A stretch of DNA of 64,000 nt from Obesumbacterium proteus (GTDB lineage: Bacteria > Pseudomonadota > Gammaproteobacteria > Enterobacterales > Enterobacteriaceae), in contig NZ_CP014608.1 of assembly GCF_001586165.1 (NCBI RefSeq), positions 496,001 through 560,000 of the forward strand, in the 5' to 3' direction. Positions 1-13,184 of this stretch are shown piece by piece. The notes beneath the pieces were generated by a model. It was given only the letters and a program-made list of their open reading frames with translations, had not been told where the DNA came from and ran no database searches. Positions within the stretch are counted from its first letter, which is position 1, and each line of letters opens with the position of its first letter. Made by a program: the position numbers and the translations under genes.

Positions 1-2572
<2,572 letters not shown>

Positions 2573-2745
2573 TCACAACCCGAAGGTGTCTCTTAATGAA
2601 CACGGTTACGAACCGGTTCAAGACAGCATTCAAGATTGCAAAAAATTGAGAGACTGCTTAATGCTAACTGTGTCAGTGTTTGACCGAAGTCATTCTCACA
2701 GTTGCTTAAGCTTTCAAATTTCAGCTTGTTCCAGATTGTTAAAGA

Positions 2746-2758
2746 GCAATATCTTAAA
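2746..2758 (-). promoter_or_regulatory. boxA antitermination site in the 16S-23S spacer
   Basis: On the minus strand this reads TGCTCTTTAACAA, the boxA sequence bound by NusB/NusE in rRNA antitermination. It lies between the tRNA-Glu gene and the 23S 5' end, the usual place for a spacer boxA. A second copy is in the leader at 4756-4767. Confidence 0.8.
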
Positions 2759-2834
2759 CACGACTCGTTAGAATCATCTTTAAGATTTTTCGTTCATCAG
2801 AACGGGTGATAATGTCTTTCACTCATTATCGGAA

Positions 2835-2910
2835 TGGCGTCCCCAAGGGGATTCGAACCCCTGTTACAGCCGTGAAAGGGCAGTGTCCTAGGCCTCTAGA
2901 CGATGGGGAC
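2835..2910 (-). tRNA. gltU: tRNA-Glu (TTC)
   Basis: This 76-nt gene on the minus strand starts GTCCCC and ends with an encoded CCA. The acceptor arms pair, the T arm holds GTTCGAA, and the anticodon loop CTTTCAC gives anticodon TTC (2874-2876). It sits in the 16S-23S spacer, as in E. coli rrnC, and is processed from the rRNA precursor. The symbol gltU follows the E. coli rrnC position. Confidence 0.97.
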
Positions 2911-3048
2911 ACGAAAATACCGACAAAGCTTTCACTTTCTCGTTTCGTATCAGCATGAGTCTTAAAACTCACAACATCAACAGGTGCTCTTGCTCATTAA
3001 TTTCATCAGACAATCTGTGTGGACACTACACTTAACGCTATCTTTAGG

Positions 3049-4591
<1,543 letters not shown>

Positions 4592-4755
4592 AAAGCTTGA
4601 TTTGCTTAAACAAGTTAAGCGATGCTCGAAAATTAACTTTCGTAATAATTCAACTAAATGAATTACTGCTTGGTCACTCTTCAAGACTTTAATATTTTAT
4701 CGTCCGAGGACGTTAGATATTGTCTTGTGAGTGCCCACACAGATTGTCTGATAAA

Positions 4756-4767
4756 TTGTTAAAGAGC
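4756..4767 (-). promoter_or_regulatory. boxA in the rRNA leader
   Basis: The minus strand reads GCTCTTTAACAA, an rRNA antitermination boxA. It lies about 165 nt before the 16S 5' end and just downstream of the P2 start region, the usual place in an rrn leader. Confidence 0.8.
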
Positions 4768-4808
4768 GACGCCAATCAAACGTTAGTTATCATTGACGTG
4801 GGCTGCGC

Positions 4809-4836
4809 ATACTACGCTTTTAGCCCGAAGAGTCAA
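4809..4836 (-). promoter_or_regulatory. rRNA promoter P2
   Basis: On the minus strand a -35 TTGACT (4831-4836) is separated by 16 bp from a -10 TAGTAT (4809-4814), followed by a GC-rich stretch (GCGCAGCC) as in E. coli rrn P2 discriminators. It lies 112 bp downstream of P1, so the operon has the usual tandem pair. Confidence 0.85.
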
Positions 4837-4926
4837 GCATTTATTTTTCAACAAACTGCATAACTCATTAAATCTTCTTACTGCCCAAGCGATGTTTGCA
4901 TCGTTATTCCCGGTCAGTGGTGGCGC

Positions 4927-4954
4927 ATTATAGGGACTTCTCAGCAGGTGACAA
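4927..4954 (-). promoter_or_regulatory. rRNA promoter P1
   Basis: On the minus strand TTGTCA (4949-4954) and TATAAT (4927-4932) are 16 bp apart, the suboptimal spacing typical of rrn P1. The discriminator GCGCCACCACTGA is the one seen in E. coli rrn P1 promoters and fits stringent control. The DNA upstream of the -35 (to about 5000) is A+T-rich, like an UP element with possible Fis sites, which I did not resolve. The rest of 4592-5117 is leader and the divergent yieP upstream region. Confidence 0.9.
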
Positions 4955-5117
4955 GTGTTTATTTCATAAAACTTTCTGAATGCATAATATTTCAACATTA
5001 AGCTTAAAAAACGTAAAATACGCGCCACTTTTAACCGAATAAAGACATTGCGGTTTGCTTTTGTAGGATAAAATAAGAGTGAAACAAAGGTAATTATGCC
5101 AGATAGGACCTAAAGCC

Positions 5118-5810
5118 ATGCAACTCAACGCACAACAACAAGCTGCACAACGCAACCTTTCTTATCTCTTAGCAGAAAAGATCGGTCAGCGTATTCTCTC
5201 TGGAGAATATAAGGCAGGCAGCATCCTGCCGGGGGAGCTCGAGCTTGGAGATATTTATGGTGTCAGCCGTACTGCCGTTCGTGAAGCAGTAAAAATGCTG
5301 GCAGCTAAAGGGATGGTATTGCCTCGCCCAAGAATTGGTACTCGTGTTATGCCAAGCAGTAACTGGAACTTCTTAGATCAGGAGTTATTAACTTGGTGGT
5401 TAACCCGTGAGAATTTCGAGCATGTAAAAGAACACTTTTTAGTTCTGCGCCACGCACTGGAACCACAGGCCTGCCTATTAGCGGCACTCCATGCCTCAGA
5501 AGAGCAGAAAACTGAACTCAATACATTAATGGAAGAGATGCGCGAATTGAATAACCGCTTTGACCGCGAGCGCTGGATCAAAGTTGACGTTCAATTCCAC
5601 CAGCTTATCTATAAGGCCAGTGCGAATCCTTTCCTGACTTCATTCGCCAACCTGTTCAGTTCAGTTTACCAAAGCTATTTCCGCGCAATTACCGGTGATG
5701 AGGTCATAAAGCTCAGTCTTCATCAGGCTATTGTTGATGCAATTTTGACAGGAAACAGTATGGATGCATTTATTTCCTGTCAGGCTCTGCTAGGACAAAA
5801 ACACGACTAA
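5118..5810 (+). CDS. yieP: GntR/FadR-type transcriptional regulator YieP
   Basis: The 230-residue protein equals E. coli YieP in length. Residues about 15-80 form the winged helix-turn-helix of the GntR family (VSRTAVREAVKML), followed by an FCD-type helical ligand domain. ATG 5118 is chosen because an AGGA lies just upstream and the N-terminus matches the orthologue. The gene is divergent from the rRNA operon and 11 bp ahead of hsrA, so the pair is probably one transcript. The ligand is not known from sequence. The C-terminus keeps the motif YKASANPFLTSFA, typical of this subgroup. Confidence 0.93.
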   Translation: MQLNAQQQAAQRNLSYLLAEKIGQRILSGEYKAGSILPGELELGDIYGVSRTAVREAVKMLAAKGMVLPRPRIGTRVMPSSNWNFLDQELLTWWLTRENFEHVKEHFLVLRHALEPQACLLAALHASEEQKTELNTLMEEMRELNNRFDRERWIKVDVQFHQLIYKASANPFLTSFANLFSSVYQSYFRAITGDEVIKLSLHQAIVDAILTGNSMDAFISCQALLGQKHD

Positions 5811-5821
5811 ACGGTATACCT

Positions 5822-7261
5822 ATGACAAAAACTGCCCGTAGTATGGCTGGCTTACCTTGGATTGCCGCCATGGCTTTTTTCATGCAAGCCTTAGACGCAA
5901 CCATTCTGAATACAGCTATTCCCTCTATTGCGCGTAGTTTGGATCGCTCCCCGCTGGCCATGCAATCTGCCATTATCAGCTATACGCTGACAGTTGCGAT
6001 GTTAATCCCCGTCAGCGGGTGGGTTGCAGATAGATTTGGTACCCGCAAAGTTTTTATCTTCGCGGTTTCTCTGTTCTCACTGGGTTCTCTATCCTGTGCA
6101 TTGTCAGGCTCCCTGACGATGCTAGTCTGCTCACGCGTGCTTCAAGGCATTGGCGGCGCAATGATGATGCCGGTTGCGCGATTAGCACTACTACGAGCCT
6201 ACCCTCGTAGTGAATTATTACCGGTTTTAAACTTTGTCACGATGCCAGGGCTGATCGGGCCGGTAGTCGGGCCGATGCTCGGCGGTTGGCTAGTCACGGT
6301 GGCAACCTGGCATTGGATTTTCCTAATCAATATTCCTATCGGTGTTGCAGGTATTTTTTACGCCCGTCGCTATATGCCTGATTTCAAGACCCCAACCCGA
6401 CGCTTCGACTATATTGGCTTCTTAATTTTTGGGCTCAGTTTGGTTTGTCTCTCAACCGGTATGGAGCTTTTTGGCGAGAACGTGCTGCCGGTCATCTATG
6501 CATGGCTGATTCTGTTCGCTGGTATTGCTCTACTATTTACCTATGTTCTGCATGCTCGTCGCCATCCGCAGCCGCTGATTGATTTACCGCTCTTTAAAAC
6601 GCGGACATTCTCCATCGGCATCGTAGGCAACGTAGCTTCCCGATTGGGTACGGGATGTATCCCGTTCTTAATGCCATTAATGTTACAGGTCGGTTTTGGA
6701 TACTCAGCCATTATTGCTGGCTGCATGATGGCACCAACGGCGATAGGTTCGATCATTGCTAAATCAACGGTTACCGGTGTATTACGTCGATTTGGCTATC
6801 GTAAAACGTTGGTCTGCGTAACGATGATTATTGGGGTGATGATTGCGCAGTTTTCACTGCAAGATCCTGACATGCCGTTATGGATGCTGGTTTTGCCGTT
6901 ATTCTTGCTAGGGATGGTGATGTCGACGCAGTTCACATCGATGAACACCATTTCGTTGGGTGATTTAACGGATAAAAACGCCAGCGCGGGGAATAGTGTT
7001 CTCGCGGTAACCCAGCAACTATCTATTAGCTTTGGGGTTGCAGTCAGCGCTGCCGTGTTGAGATTCTATGACTCCCTGTCATTTGGCTCGTTAGTCGATC
7101 ACTTCCACTACACCTTTATTACTATGGGCGTAGTCACTATTTTCTCTGCGTTGATCTTCTTAATGCTGCGCCCTACCGATGGCGATTCCCTTATCAAGGG
7201 CCGTAAAGCGCAGCTGCGTAGAAAAAGCCGTGATGCTAAATCTGCCCAACAGAATCCCTAA
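5822..7261 (+). CDS. hsrA: MFS drug/proton antiporter HsrA (DHA2 family)
   Basis: This 479-residue inner-membrane protein belongs to the 14-helix DHA2 branch of the major facilitator superfamily. Visible marks are GWVADRFGTRKVF after helix 2 (motif A), RVLQGIGGAMMMPVARL in helix 4 and PGLIGPVVGPMLGG in helix 5 (the antiporter motif C). It is close to E. coli HsrA (YieO), which has been linked to homocysteine/efflux phenotypes; the substrate cannot be read from sequence. It follows yieP by 11 bp. Its 3' end overlaps that of the convergent rbsR by 26 bp. Confidence 0.93.
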   Translation: MTKTARSMAGLPWIAAMAFFMQALDATILNTAIPSIARSLDRSPLAMQSAIISYTLTVAMLIPVSGWVADRFGTRKVFIFAVSLFSLGSLSCALSGSLTMLVCSRVLQGIGGAMMMPVARLALLRAYPRSELLPVLNFVTMPGLIGPVVGPMLGGWLVTVATWHWIFLINIPIGVAGIFYARRYMPDFKTPTRRFDYIGFLIFGLSLVCLSTGMELFGENVLPVIYAWLILFAGIALLFTYVLHARRHPQPLIDLPLFKTRTFSIGIVGNVASRLGTGCIPFLMPLMLQVGFGYSAIIAGCMMAPTAIGSIIAKSTVTGVLRRFGYRKTLVCVTMIIGVMIAQFSLQDPDMPLWMLVLPLFLLGMVMSTQFTSMNTISLGDLTDKNASAGNSVLAVTQQLSISFGVAVSAAVLRFYDSLSFGSLVDHFHYTFITMGVVTIFSALIFLMLRPTDGDSLIKGRKAQLRRKSRDAKSAQQNP

Positions 7262-8237
7262 CCATTAACTCTGGCGTTAAAACCAGAGTTTGCGGTTCGA
7301 GATCAAGATGCATAAGACGATGTAAAAGCGTATCGACGGCCAATTCACCCAGCTCATCTTTGGGCTGGTGAATGGTGGTTAACGGCGGAGAAAGGTATTG
7401 CGACATCTCGATATCGTCGTAGCCAACCACGGCCACATCGCAACCAACTTTAAGCCCTGCTCGGTACAACGCCTGATAGACCCCAACCGCCATAGCATCA
7501 TTACCCGTGAAAACAGCATGCGGCGGCTCTGGCAAAGCCAACAGTTGATTCATGGCATCAACACCACCAGAAAATTCAAAATCACCAAATATTACGTATT
7601 CATCAGGGATCGCAATGCCTGCCTGCTGCATTTCATAACGGTAACCTTCCAAGCGCTCCCAAGCCGGCGTTTTATCTTTTGGCCCCGCAATACAGGCAAT
7701 CTTGGTATATCCGCGCTCTAATAGATGGCGTGTCGCAATTTTCCCACCGAGAAACGAGTTGTCTTGAATAACATCATTCGGACCATCAAAGACGGCCCAG
7801 TCCATCATCACGGTGGGCAACGATGGATATCGGCTCAGCATTTCGCGCGCAGGACGATAACTTTCGGTGCACATCATCAATAGCCCATCAACTCGCTTTT
7901 GTAGCAGAGTTTCAAGGCTCTGATTCATACGAGCCAAATCGCCTTCGGTATTACATAAAATCAAACTATAGCCGCGCTCGTAACAGCTGCGCTCAACGCC
8001 GCGTACCACTTCAGCAAAGAAGGGGTTGTTACTGGTTGTCACCAGCATGCCGATGGTTCGAGTTTGATTCAGCTTTAAACTGCGTGCTAAAGCAGAAGGG
8101 GCGTAGTTAAGCTCTTGTACCGCAGACAACACTTTGTCGCGCACGCTGTCGCTGACAAAGCGGTTGTTGTTAATGACATGAGAAACTGTTGATGTTGATA
8201 CGCCCGCTAAGCGGGCGACGTCTTTCATGGTGGTCAC
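7236..8237 (-). CDS. rbsR: ribose operon repressor RbsR (LacI family)
   Basis: The 333-residue LacI-family repressor starts with a helix-turn-helix (MKDVARLAGVSTSTVSHVIN), then the hinge motif LNYAPSALARSLK and a ribose-binding-protein-like ligand domain. The GTG at 8237 is the likely start: GGAG lies 9 bp upstream and the frame then matches the E. coli N-terminus (M-x-T-MKDVARL); an internal ATG at 8228 is the alternative. It is the last gene of rbsDACBKR and should bind the CGAAACGTTTCG palindromes upstream of rbsD, releasing them when ribose is bound. It converges on hsrA with a 26-bp overlap. Confidence 0.95.
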   Translation of the reverse strand: MTTMKDVARLAGVSTSTVSHVINNNRFVSDSVRDKVLSAVQELNYAPSALARSLKLNQTRTIGMLVTTSNNPFFAEVVRGVERSCYERGYSLILCNTEGDLARMNQSLETLLQKRVDGLLMMCTESYRPAREMLSRYPSLPTVMMDWAVFDGPNDVIQDNSFLGGKIATRHLLERGYTKIACIAGPKDKTPAWERLEGYRYEMQQAGIAIPDEYVIFGDFEFSGGVDAMNQLLALPEPPHAVFTGNDAMAVGVYQALYRAGLKVGCDVAVVGYDDIEMSQYLSPPLTTIHQPKDELGELAVDTLLHRLMHLDLEPQTLVLTPELMVRDSVGQI

Positions 8238-8264
8238 TCAGAGCTACTCCTAATACTGCGACTC

Positions 8265-9188
8265 TTAGTGTGACTGGAGAAAAGAATCAATCTCTTTGCG
8301 CCAAGGAACGGAAGGTTGAGCGCCTTCACGCGTCACGGCGATAGCGGCCGCCGCATGAGCGAAACGCACCGCGGCATTAATTTCAGTGCCTTCCAGCAAC
8401 GCTGTCACTAAAGCACCGTTAAATGTATCGCCCGCAGCGATAGTATCAACGGCTTTTACTTTAAACCCAGGAATCGTTTTACCTTGTTGATTTTGGCTCA
8501 ACCATACACCTCGACTTCCTAAGGTAATCAGCACGGTTTTAATGCCTTTCTGATGCAGAACTTCAGCGGCTTGCTGAGCACTCGCATCGTCTTTAATCGC
8601 GATACCTGTTAGCTTTTCAGCTTCTGTTTCATTAGGCGTGATGACGTCAATATTAGAGAGTAAGTCATCAGGCAGCTCGCGAGCAGGCGCCGGATTCAAA
8701 ATAACCTGCGTATTATGCTTACGCGCTAATTGTGCCGCAGCCATAACCGTTTCCAGCGGCGACTCTAGCTGCATAAGCAATGCATCGGCATTTTCGATCA
8801 GCTTTTGATGCTTAGATAAATAATCAGGCGTTACCGCGGCGTTAGCGCCCGCGCTAATCCCAATCACGTTCTCACCTTCCTGATTAACAAAAATCAGCGC
8901 GACACCGGTGGTTTCACCGTCGACAGCTTCAATAGCTTGAGTATTGATACTATCGCTAGAGAGTTGCTGGCGAATACGTTCACCAATGTCATCCTGACCG
9001 ACGCAGGCAATAAAGGAAATATCGGCACCGCTACGACCGGCTGCTACCGCTTGGTTAGCACCTTTACCACCAAAAGCCACTTTATACTGCTGACCTAAAA
9101 CGGTTTCTCCCGGACGCGGGAAATGCTCGATATTTAGGATATGATCAGCATTAATACTGCCCAATACCACCAGTTTGCCTTTTTGCAT
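8265..9188 (-). CDS. rbsK: ribokinase
   Basis: This PfkB-family sugar kinase makes ribose 5-phosphate from ribose and ATP in the cytoplasm. The N-terminal GGKGANQAVAAGR and C-terminal DTIAAGDTFNGAL (with the catalytic Asp) are the two PfkB signatures; NPAPARELP and TPNETEAEKLTG are typical of ribokinase. ATG 9188 is preferred over the upstream TTG at 9197, because the AAGGG site is properly spaced only from the ATG and the N-terminus then matches E. coli (307 versus 309 residues). It lies 27 bp upstream of rbsR. Confidence 0.95.
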   Translation of the reverse strand: MQKGKLVVLGSINADHILNIEHFPRPGETVLGQQYKVAFGGKGANQAVAAGRSGADISFIACVGQDDIGERIRQQLSSDSINTQAIEAVDGETTGVALIFVNQEGENVIGISAGANAAVTPDYLSKHQKLIENADALLMQLESPLETVMAAAQLARKHNTQVILNPAPARELPDDLLSNIDVITPNETEAEKLTGIAIKDDASAQQAAEVLHQKGIKTVLITLGSRGVWLSQNQQGKTIPGFKVKAVDTIAAGDTFNGALVTALLEGTEINAAVRFAHAAAAIAVTREGAQPSVPWRKEIDSFLQSH

Positions 9189-9261
9189 CTTGCTCAATCC
9201 CTTAAATGTACGCCACCACAGGGGACCTGCAGCGGCGCTATTGTATTACTTGGTCACTGGA

Positions 9262-10149
9262 TTACTCGGTAACCAGTTTCAGCTCAACAGGAATATTGGC
9301 TGGCACTTTTTCGCCTTTCAATACTTTATCTGCTGTTTCTACGCCAATCACGCCAATTTGCTCAGGCTGTTGAGCTACAGTTGCACCCAGTTTGCCACGC
9401 TGAACCGCTTTCACGCCGTCGGCGGTGCCGTCAAAACCAACCACCAGCACATCAGCTTTACCTGCGGTTTGCAGCGCACGCAGTGCGCCTAAAGCCATTT
9501 CATCGTTCTGTGCAAACACGGCTTGTACCTGTGGGTGTGCCGTTAGCAGGTTCTGCATAACGTTCAGACCTTTGGTACGGTCAAAGTCAGCAGGCTGGCT
9601 GGCCAGCATATTGAATTTGTGTTCTTCCTGCGCTTGCTTGAAACCTTCACCACGTTCACGCGCGGCAGACGTTCCCGCAATACCTTCTAACTGAATAACT
9701 TTGGCATTATCGCCTAATTTCTTGGCGATAAACTCACCCGCGGCCTTACCACCCGCAGCGTTATCAGAAGCGATATGGCTTACTACAACGCCTTTATTCG
9801 CCGCACGGTCCAAAGTAATAACCGGAATTTTGGCCTGATTAGCCATCAGAATCGCATTACCAACCGCATCAGAGTCGGTTGGGTTAATCAGCATCAGTTT
9901 GGTGCCACGTACAGTTAAGTCCTGCACGTTAGCCAGCTCTTTCGCCGGGTTATTCTGAGAATCCAAAATTACCAGCTTGTAGCCTAATTTATCGGCTTCT
10001 TTCTGCGCACCGTCTTTCATGGAAACAAAGAACGGGTTATTAAGCGTGGAGACCACCAGCGCGATAGTGTCTTGCGCCATCGCATTTGCGCTCAGAGTGG
10101 CACTTAAAGCCGCAGCGGAGATCAGTGTTGCCAGTTTTTTCATATTCAT
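9262..10149 (-). CDS. rbsB: D-ribose-binding periplasmic protein RbsB
   Basis: This 295-residue precursor is the periplasmic receptor of the ribose ABC transporter and, in E. coli, the ligand carrier for the Trg chemoreceptor. A Sec signal peptide covers residues 1-25 and ends ANAMA before QDTIAL. The mature part shows ALVVSTLNNPFFVSMKDGAQ, INPTDSDAV and AQNDEMALGALRAL, all typical of ribose-binding proteins. It lies between rbsC and rbsK, as in E. coli. Confidence 0.96.
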   Translation of the reverse strand: MNMKKLATLISAAALSATLSANAMAQDTIALVVSTLNNPFFVSMKDGAQKEADKLGYKLVILDSQNNPAKELANVQDLTVRGTKLMLINPTDSDAVGNAILMANQAKIPVITLDRAANKGVVVSHIASDNAAGGKAAGEFIAKKLGDNAKVIQLEGIAGTSAARERGEGFKQAQEEHKFNMLASQPADFDRTKGLNVMQNLLTAHPQVQAVFAQNDEMALGALRALQTAGKADVLVVGFDGTADGVKAVQRGKLGATVAQQPEQIGVIGVETADKVLKGEKVPANIPVELKLVTE

Positions 10150-10173
10150 TATCGTCGTTTCCTGTAGGGGAGA

Positions 10174-11154
10174 TTATTTGTTGCTTTTGTTGTCTACCAG
10201 AACCGCCAGCAAAATAACCACTGCTTTAACGATCATTTGGTAGTAAGACGAAACACCCAGTAAGTTCAGACCATTATTCAGGAAACCTAAGATCAATGCG
10301 CCGATCAATGTCCCCATAATGCGGCCTTTACCACCCGCCAAACTGGTTCCTCCCAGTACAACGGCGGCAATAGCATCCAACTCATAGCCTGTACCCGCCG
10401 TTGGCTGTGCTGAGGAAAGACGAGCAACCTCGATAACACCGGCCAAAGCAGAGAGCAAACCACACAGCGAATAAACAATAATTTTTACACGGTCAACGCT
10501 AATACCTGACAGGCGGGTTGCCGACTCATTGCCACCCAACGCATAGATATAGCGGCCAAGGCGCGTGTGATGCAGCATGTACCATGCCAGAGCAAACACA
10601 ATCACCATCAGCCAGATTGGGGTTGGGATCCCTAGAGGGCGACCAATACCGAACCAACCGAACAGATCTGCCGCATCCGAGAAGCCCGTATTTATCGGGC
10701 TACCGTTGGTATAGACCATGGTCACACCGCGTAGCAGCAACATCATGACTAACGTTGCAATAAAGGCCTGCACTTTGCCTTTGGCGACAATAACCCCCGT
10801 GCATCCACCTATAGCGGCGCCAAGAGCTAGGGCAGCAAATACGGCAACAAAAGCGTTAACTTCAAGCCCAACAATAGAAGCGGCAACGGCACCGGTGATC
10901 GCTAGCAACGATCCGACGGATAAATCAATGCCCGACGTTAGGATCACCAGCGTCATCCCCACCGCCATAATGGCGTTGACCGATGTTTGCTGCAAAATGT
11001 TGAAGAGGTTATTGAGCGTAAAGAAATTTGGGCTCATTGAGGATACAACCGCAATCAGCACCAGCAGGGCGATCAGCGACTTTTGCTCCAGCAATAATGT
11101 TTTTAACTGATCTTTACTAAACCCACCTTGCTTCTGGGTTGTCTGGGTGTTCAT
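10174..11154 (-). CDS. rbsC: ribose ABC transporter permease RbsC
   Basis: The 326-residue inner-membrane permease belongs to the BPD_transp_2 family, with about ten hydrophobic helices after a polar N-terminus of about 25 residues. SGIDLSVGSLLAITG and AAVVLGGTSLAGGKGRIMGTLIGA are the conserved sugar-permease motifs, the second including the coupling segment to RbsA. It works as a homodimer with RbsA and RbsB. Its start lies 6 bp after the rbsA stop, so translational coupling is likely. Confidence 0.96.
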   Translation of the reverse strand: MNTQTTQKQGGFSKDQLKTLLLEQKSLIALLVLIAVVSSMSPNFFTLNNLFNILQQTSVNAIMAVGMTLVILTSGIDLSVGSLLAITGAVAASIVGLEVNAFVAVFAALALGAAIGGCTGVIVAKGKVQAFIATLVMMLLLRGVTMVYTNGSPINTGFSDAADLFGWFGIGRPLGIPTPIWLMVIVFALAWYMLHHTRLGRYIYALGGNESATRLSGISVDRVKIIVYSLCGLLSALAGVIEVARLSSAQPTAGTGYELDAIAAVVLGGTSLAGGKGRIMGTLIGALILGFLNNGLNLLGVSSYYQMIVKAVVILLAVLVDNKSNK

Positions 11155-11160
11155 CTGCGA

Positions 11161-12666
11161 TTACTCCTGCTTCACGCCGTATTGCTTGCCAACGGCGGCT
11201 GCCATCAGCACTTCTTGGGTTGCCTGTTCAATTGGGAATTCCCCACTGAGATGGCCATCATGCATCACCAAAATCCGATCACTCATACCAAGTACTTCTG
11301 GCATTTCAGAGGACACTAAAATGATGCTTAGCCCTTCTTGTTTGAACTGGTTAATGAGTTGGTAAATCTCTTTTTTAGCACCGACATCGACGCCACGCGT
11401 TGGCTCATCAAGAATCAGTACTTTTGGACGCGTCATCAGCCCTCGAGCAATCGCCACTTTTTGCTGATTACCACCGGAGAGCAAACCAATGGGCTGATCC
11501 ATCGACGGCGTTTTCACATTAAACAGACGCATAAAATCGCTAACGGCTTCCTGCTCTTCAGCATGCTTTAGAGAACCATTCGCTCGGCTGAAATAGCGTA
11601 ATGCGGTAAGAGACATGTTCTCTTTCACCGACATTCCCAGCACTAAGCCATCACGTTTACGGTCTTCAGAAATATAAACAATGCCGTTTGCCAAACCATC
11701 CTGCGGTGAGTGTGTGACCACCTCACGCCCATCAAGCGTGACAAAACCCTGTTTGCGCGGTAATGCACCGTACAGGATTTTCATTAATTCGGTACGCCCT
11801 GCACCCATCAAGCCAGAAACACCAAGGATCTCGCCGCGATACAGATCGAAACTGACGTTTTCAACGCCAGGCCCATACAGGCCTTTTACCTGCAAGCGTA
11901 ATTCACCACGTGGCTGATTCAAACGCGGATACTGTTCTTCCAATTTGCGACCAACCATCATCTCAATCAGTGAATCTTCTTGCAGCTCACTAACCGGGCG
12001 TTCAGCAATGAACTGACCGTCACGAAAAATCGTAACGTCATCGCAAATTTCAAAGATTTCTTTTAGACGATGGGAGATATAAACGATGCCACGGCCTTCT
12101 GCCTTCAGCTCCCGAATCACTTTAAACAGAGACTCGGTTTCGGTGTCTGTCAGCGCATCGGTAGGTTCATCCATGATGATGACCTTAGATTCAAAGCTCA
12201 GCACCTTGGCAATTTCGACCATTTGCTGATCGCCAATCGATAAATCACCCACCAGCCGATGGCTGCTGTAGCTGATATTGAGGCGAGCCAGCAGCTTGTC
12301 CGCTTCGGCATACATTTTCTTCCAATCAATACAGCCCAAGCGATTCACAAACTCACGCCCCAAGAAAATATTCTCGGCAATAGTGAGCTGTGGGATCAGG
12401 TTCAGTTCTTGATGGATGATGCCGATACCCGCTTCCTGAGAGGATTTAGGGCCGTTAAACGTGACTTCTTTCCCGAGGAAGTTTTGGGTGCCCGCATCTT
12501 TTTCATAGATACCGGTGAGAACCTTCATCATGGTGGACTTACCCGCGCCATTTTCCCCCACTAACGCCATGACACGTCCGGGATAAACATTTAGCGCAGC
12601 ACCAGATAGGGCTTTAACGCCGGGAAAGCTTTTATCAATGCCTTTTAAGGCTAATAACGGTTGCAT
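11161..12666 (-). CDS. rbsA: ribose ABC transporter ATP-binding protein RbsA
   Basis: RbsA (501 residues) carries two ABC domains in one chain. The N-terminal one has Walker A GENGAGKST (about 37-45), the signature LSIGDQQMVEIA and Walker B VIIMDEP. The C-terminal one has a changed Walker A, GLMGAGRTEL, with an intact LSGGNQQKVAIARGL and VLILDEP. This asymmetry is normal for sugar-type duplicated ATPases. It powers ribose uptake through RbsC. It starts 7 bp after the rbsD stop. Confidence 0.96.
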   Translation of the reverse strand: MQPLLALKGIDKSFPGVKALSGAALNVYPGRVMALVGENGAGKSTMMKVLTGIYEKDAGTQNFLGKEVTFNGPKSSQEAGIGIIHQELNLIPQLTIAENIFLGREFVNRLGCIDWKKMYAEADKLLARLNISYSSHRLVGDLSIGDQQMVEIAKVLSFESKVIIMDEPTDALTDTETESLFKVIRELKAEGRGIVYISHRLKEIFEICDDVTIFRDGQFIAERPVSELQEDSLIEMMVGRKLEEQYPRLNQPRGELRLQVKGLYGPGVENVSFDLYRGEILGVSGLMGAGRTELMKILYGALPRKQGFVTLDGREVVTHSPQDGLANGIVYISEDRKRDGLVLGMSVKENMSLTALRYFSRANGSLKHAEEQEAVSDFMRLFNVKTPSMDQPIGLLSGGNQQKVAIARGLMTRPKVLILDEPTRGVDVGAKKEIYQLINQFKQEGLSIILVSSEMPEVLGMSDRILVMHDGHLSGEFPIEQATQEVLMAAAVGKQYGVKQE

Positions 12667-12673
12667 AGCGGCC

Positions 12674-13093
12674 TCAGAAGGTTACGCCAGAATAAAGCAG
12701 CACATTCGCATACGGAGAACACTCTCCGCTGCGGATCACCGCCTTACTGGTGGAGCTCAGCACTTTAAATTGCTCATGGCTGACATACTCCACGGTGATG
12801 GTATTTCCCTGGTGTTGTTCTAGTTGTTTCAAATTAGCTAATAACTGCTGATGGATTTCGGCATTTTTGCCCGGCATCTCTTGCGCAATAACCGCTTTTT
12901 CAACCTGCATTTCTTGTGTAATCACCCCCACAACCTGAAGAAAACTAGGAACACCGTGGGTTAACGCCAAATCGATGCGTTGAGTTGAATCAGGGATCGG
13001 AAGCCCTGCATCACCCACCACAATGGCGTCGGTATGACCTAAACGAGAGATGAGATAAGAAATCTCGGAATTGAGTAAGGTGCCTTTTTTCAT
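12674..13093 (-). CDS. rbsD: D-ribose pyranase RbsD
   Basis: RbsD interconverts the pyranose and furanose forms of ribose so that ribokinase can use the incoming sugar. The protein has 139 residues, as in E. coli, if ATG 13093 is taken; GGAG lies 6 bp upstream. A longer reading from 13105 would place that ribosome-binding site inside the gene. The family motifs ISRLGHTDAIVVGDAGLP (with the catalytic His near the N-terminus) and YANVLLYSGVTF at the C-terminus are present. It is the first gene of the ribose operon and sits just downstream of the RbsR operators. Confidence 0.94.
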   Translation of the reverse strand: MKKGTLLNSEISYLISRLGHTDAIVVGDAGLPIPDSTQRIDLALTHGVPSFLQVVGVITQEMQVEKAVIAQEMPGKNAEIHQQLLANLKQLEQHQGNTITVEYVSHEQFKVLSSTSKAVIRSGECSPYANVLLYSGVTF

Positions 13094-13107
13094 TTTCTGC
13101 TCCATCA

Positions 13108-13121
13108 GCGAAACGTTTCGC
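13108..13121 (-). promoter_or_regulatory. RbsR-type operator O1 upstream of rbsD
   Basis: A perfect 14-bp palindrome (GCGAAACGTTTCGC) lies 15 bp before the rbsD ATG. It agrees with the known E. coli RbsR site, a LacI-family palindrome with a central CG. At this position it would overlap the start of the transcript. Confidence 0.85.
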
Positions 13122-13184
13122 TTGCAAGAATTCTAGGTGCTAATGAATGGCTGGCAACTAATAAAGTTGAGATTTGTGATCGCT

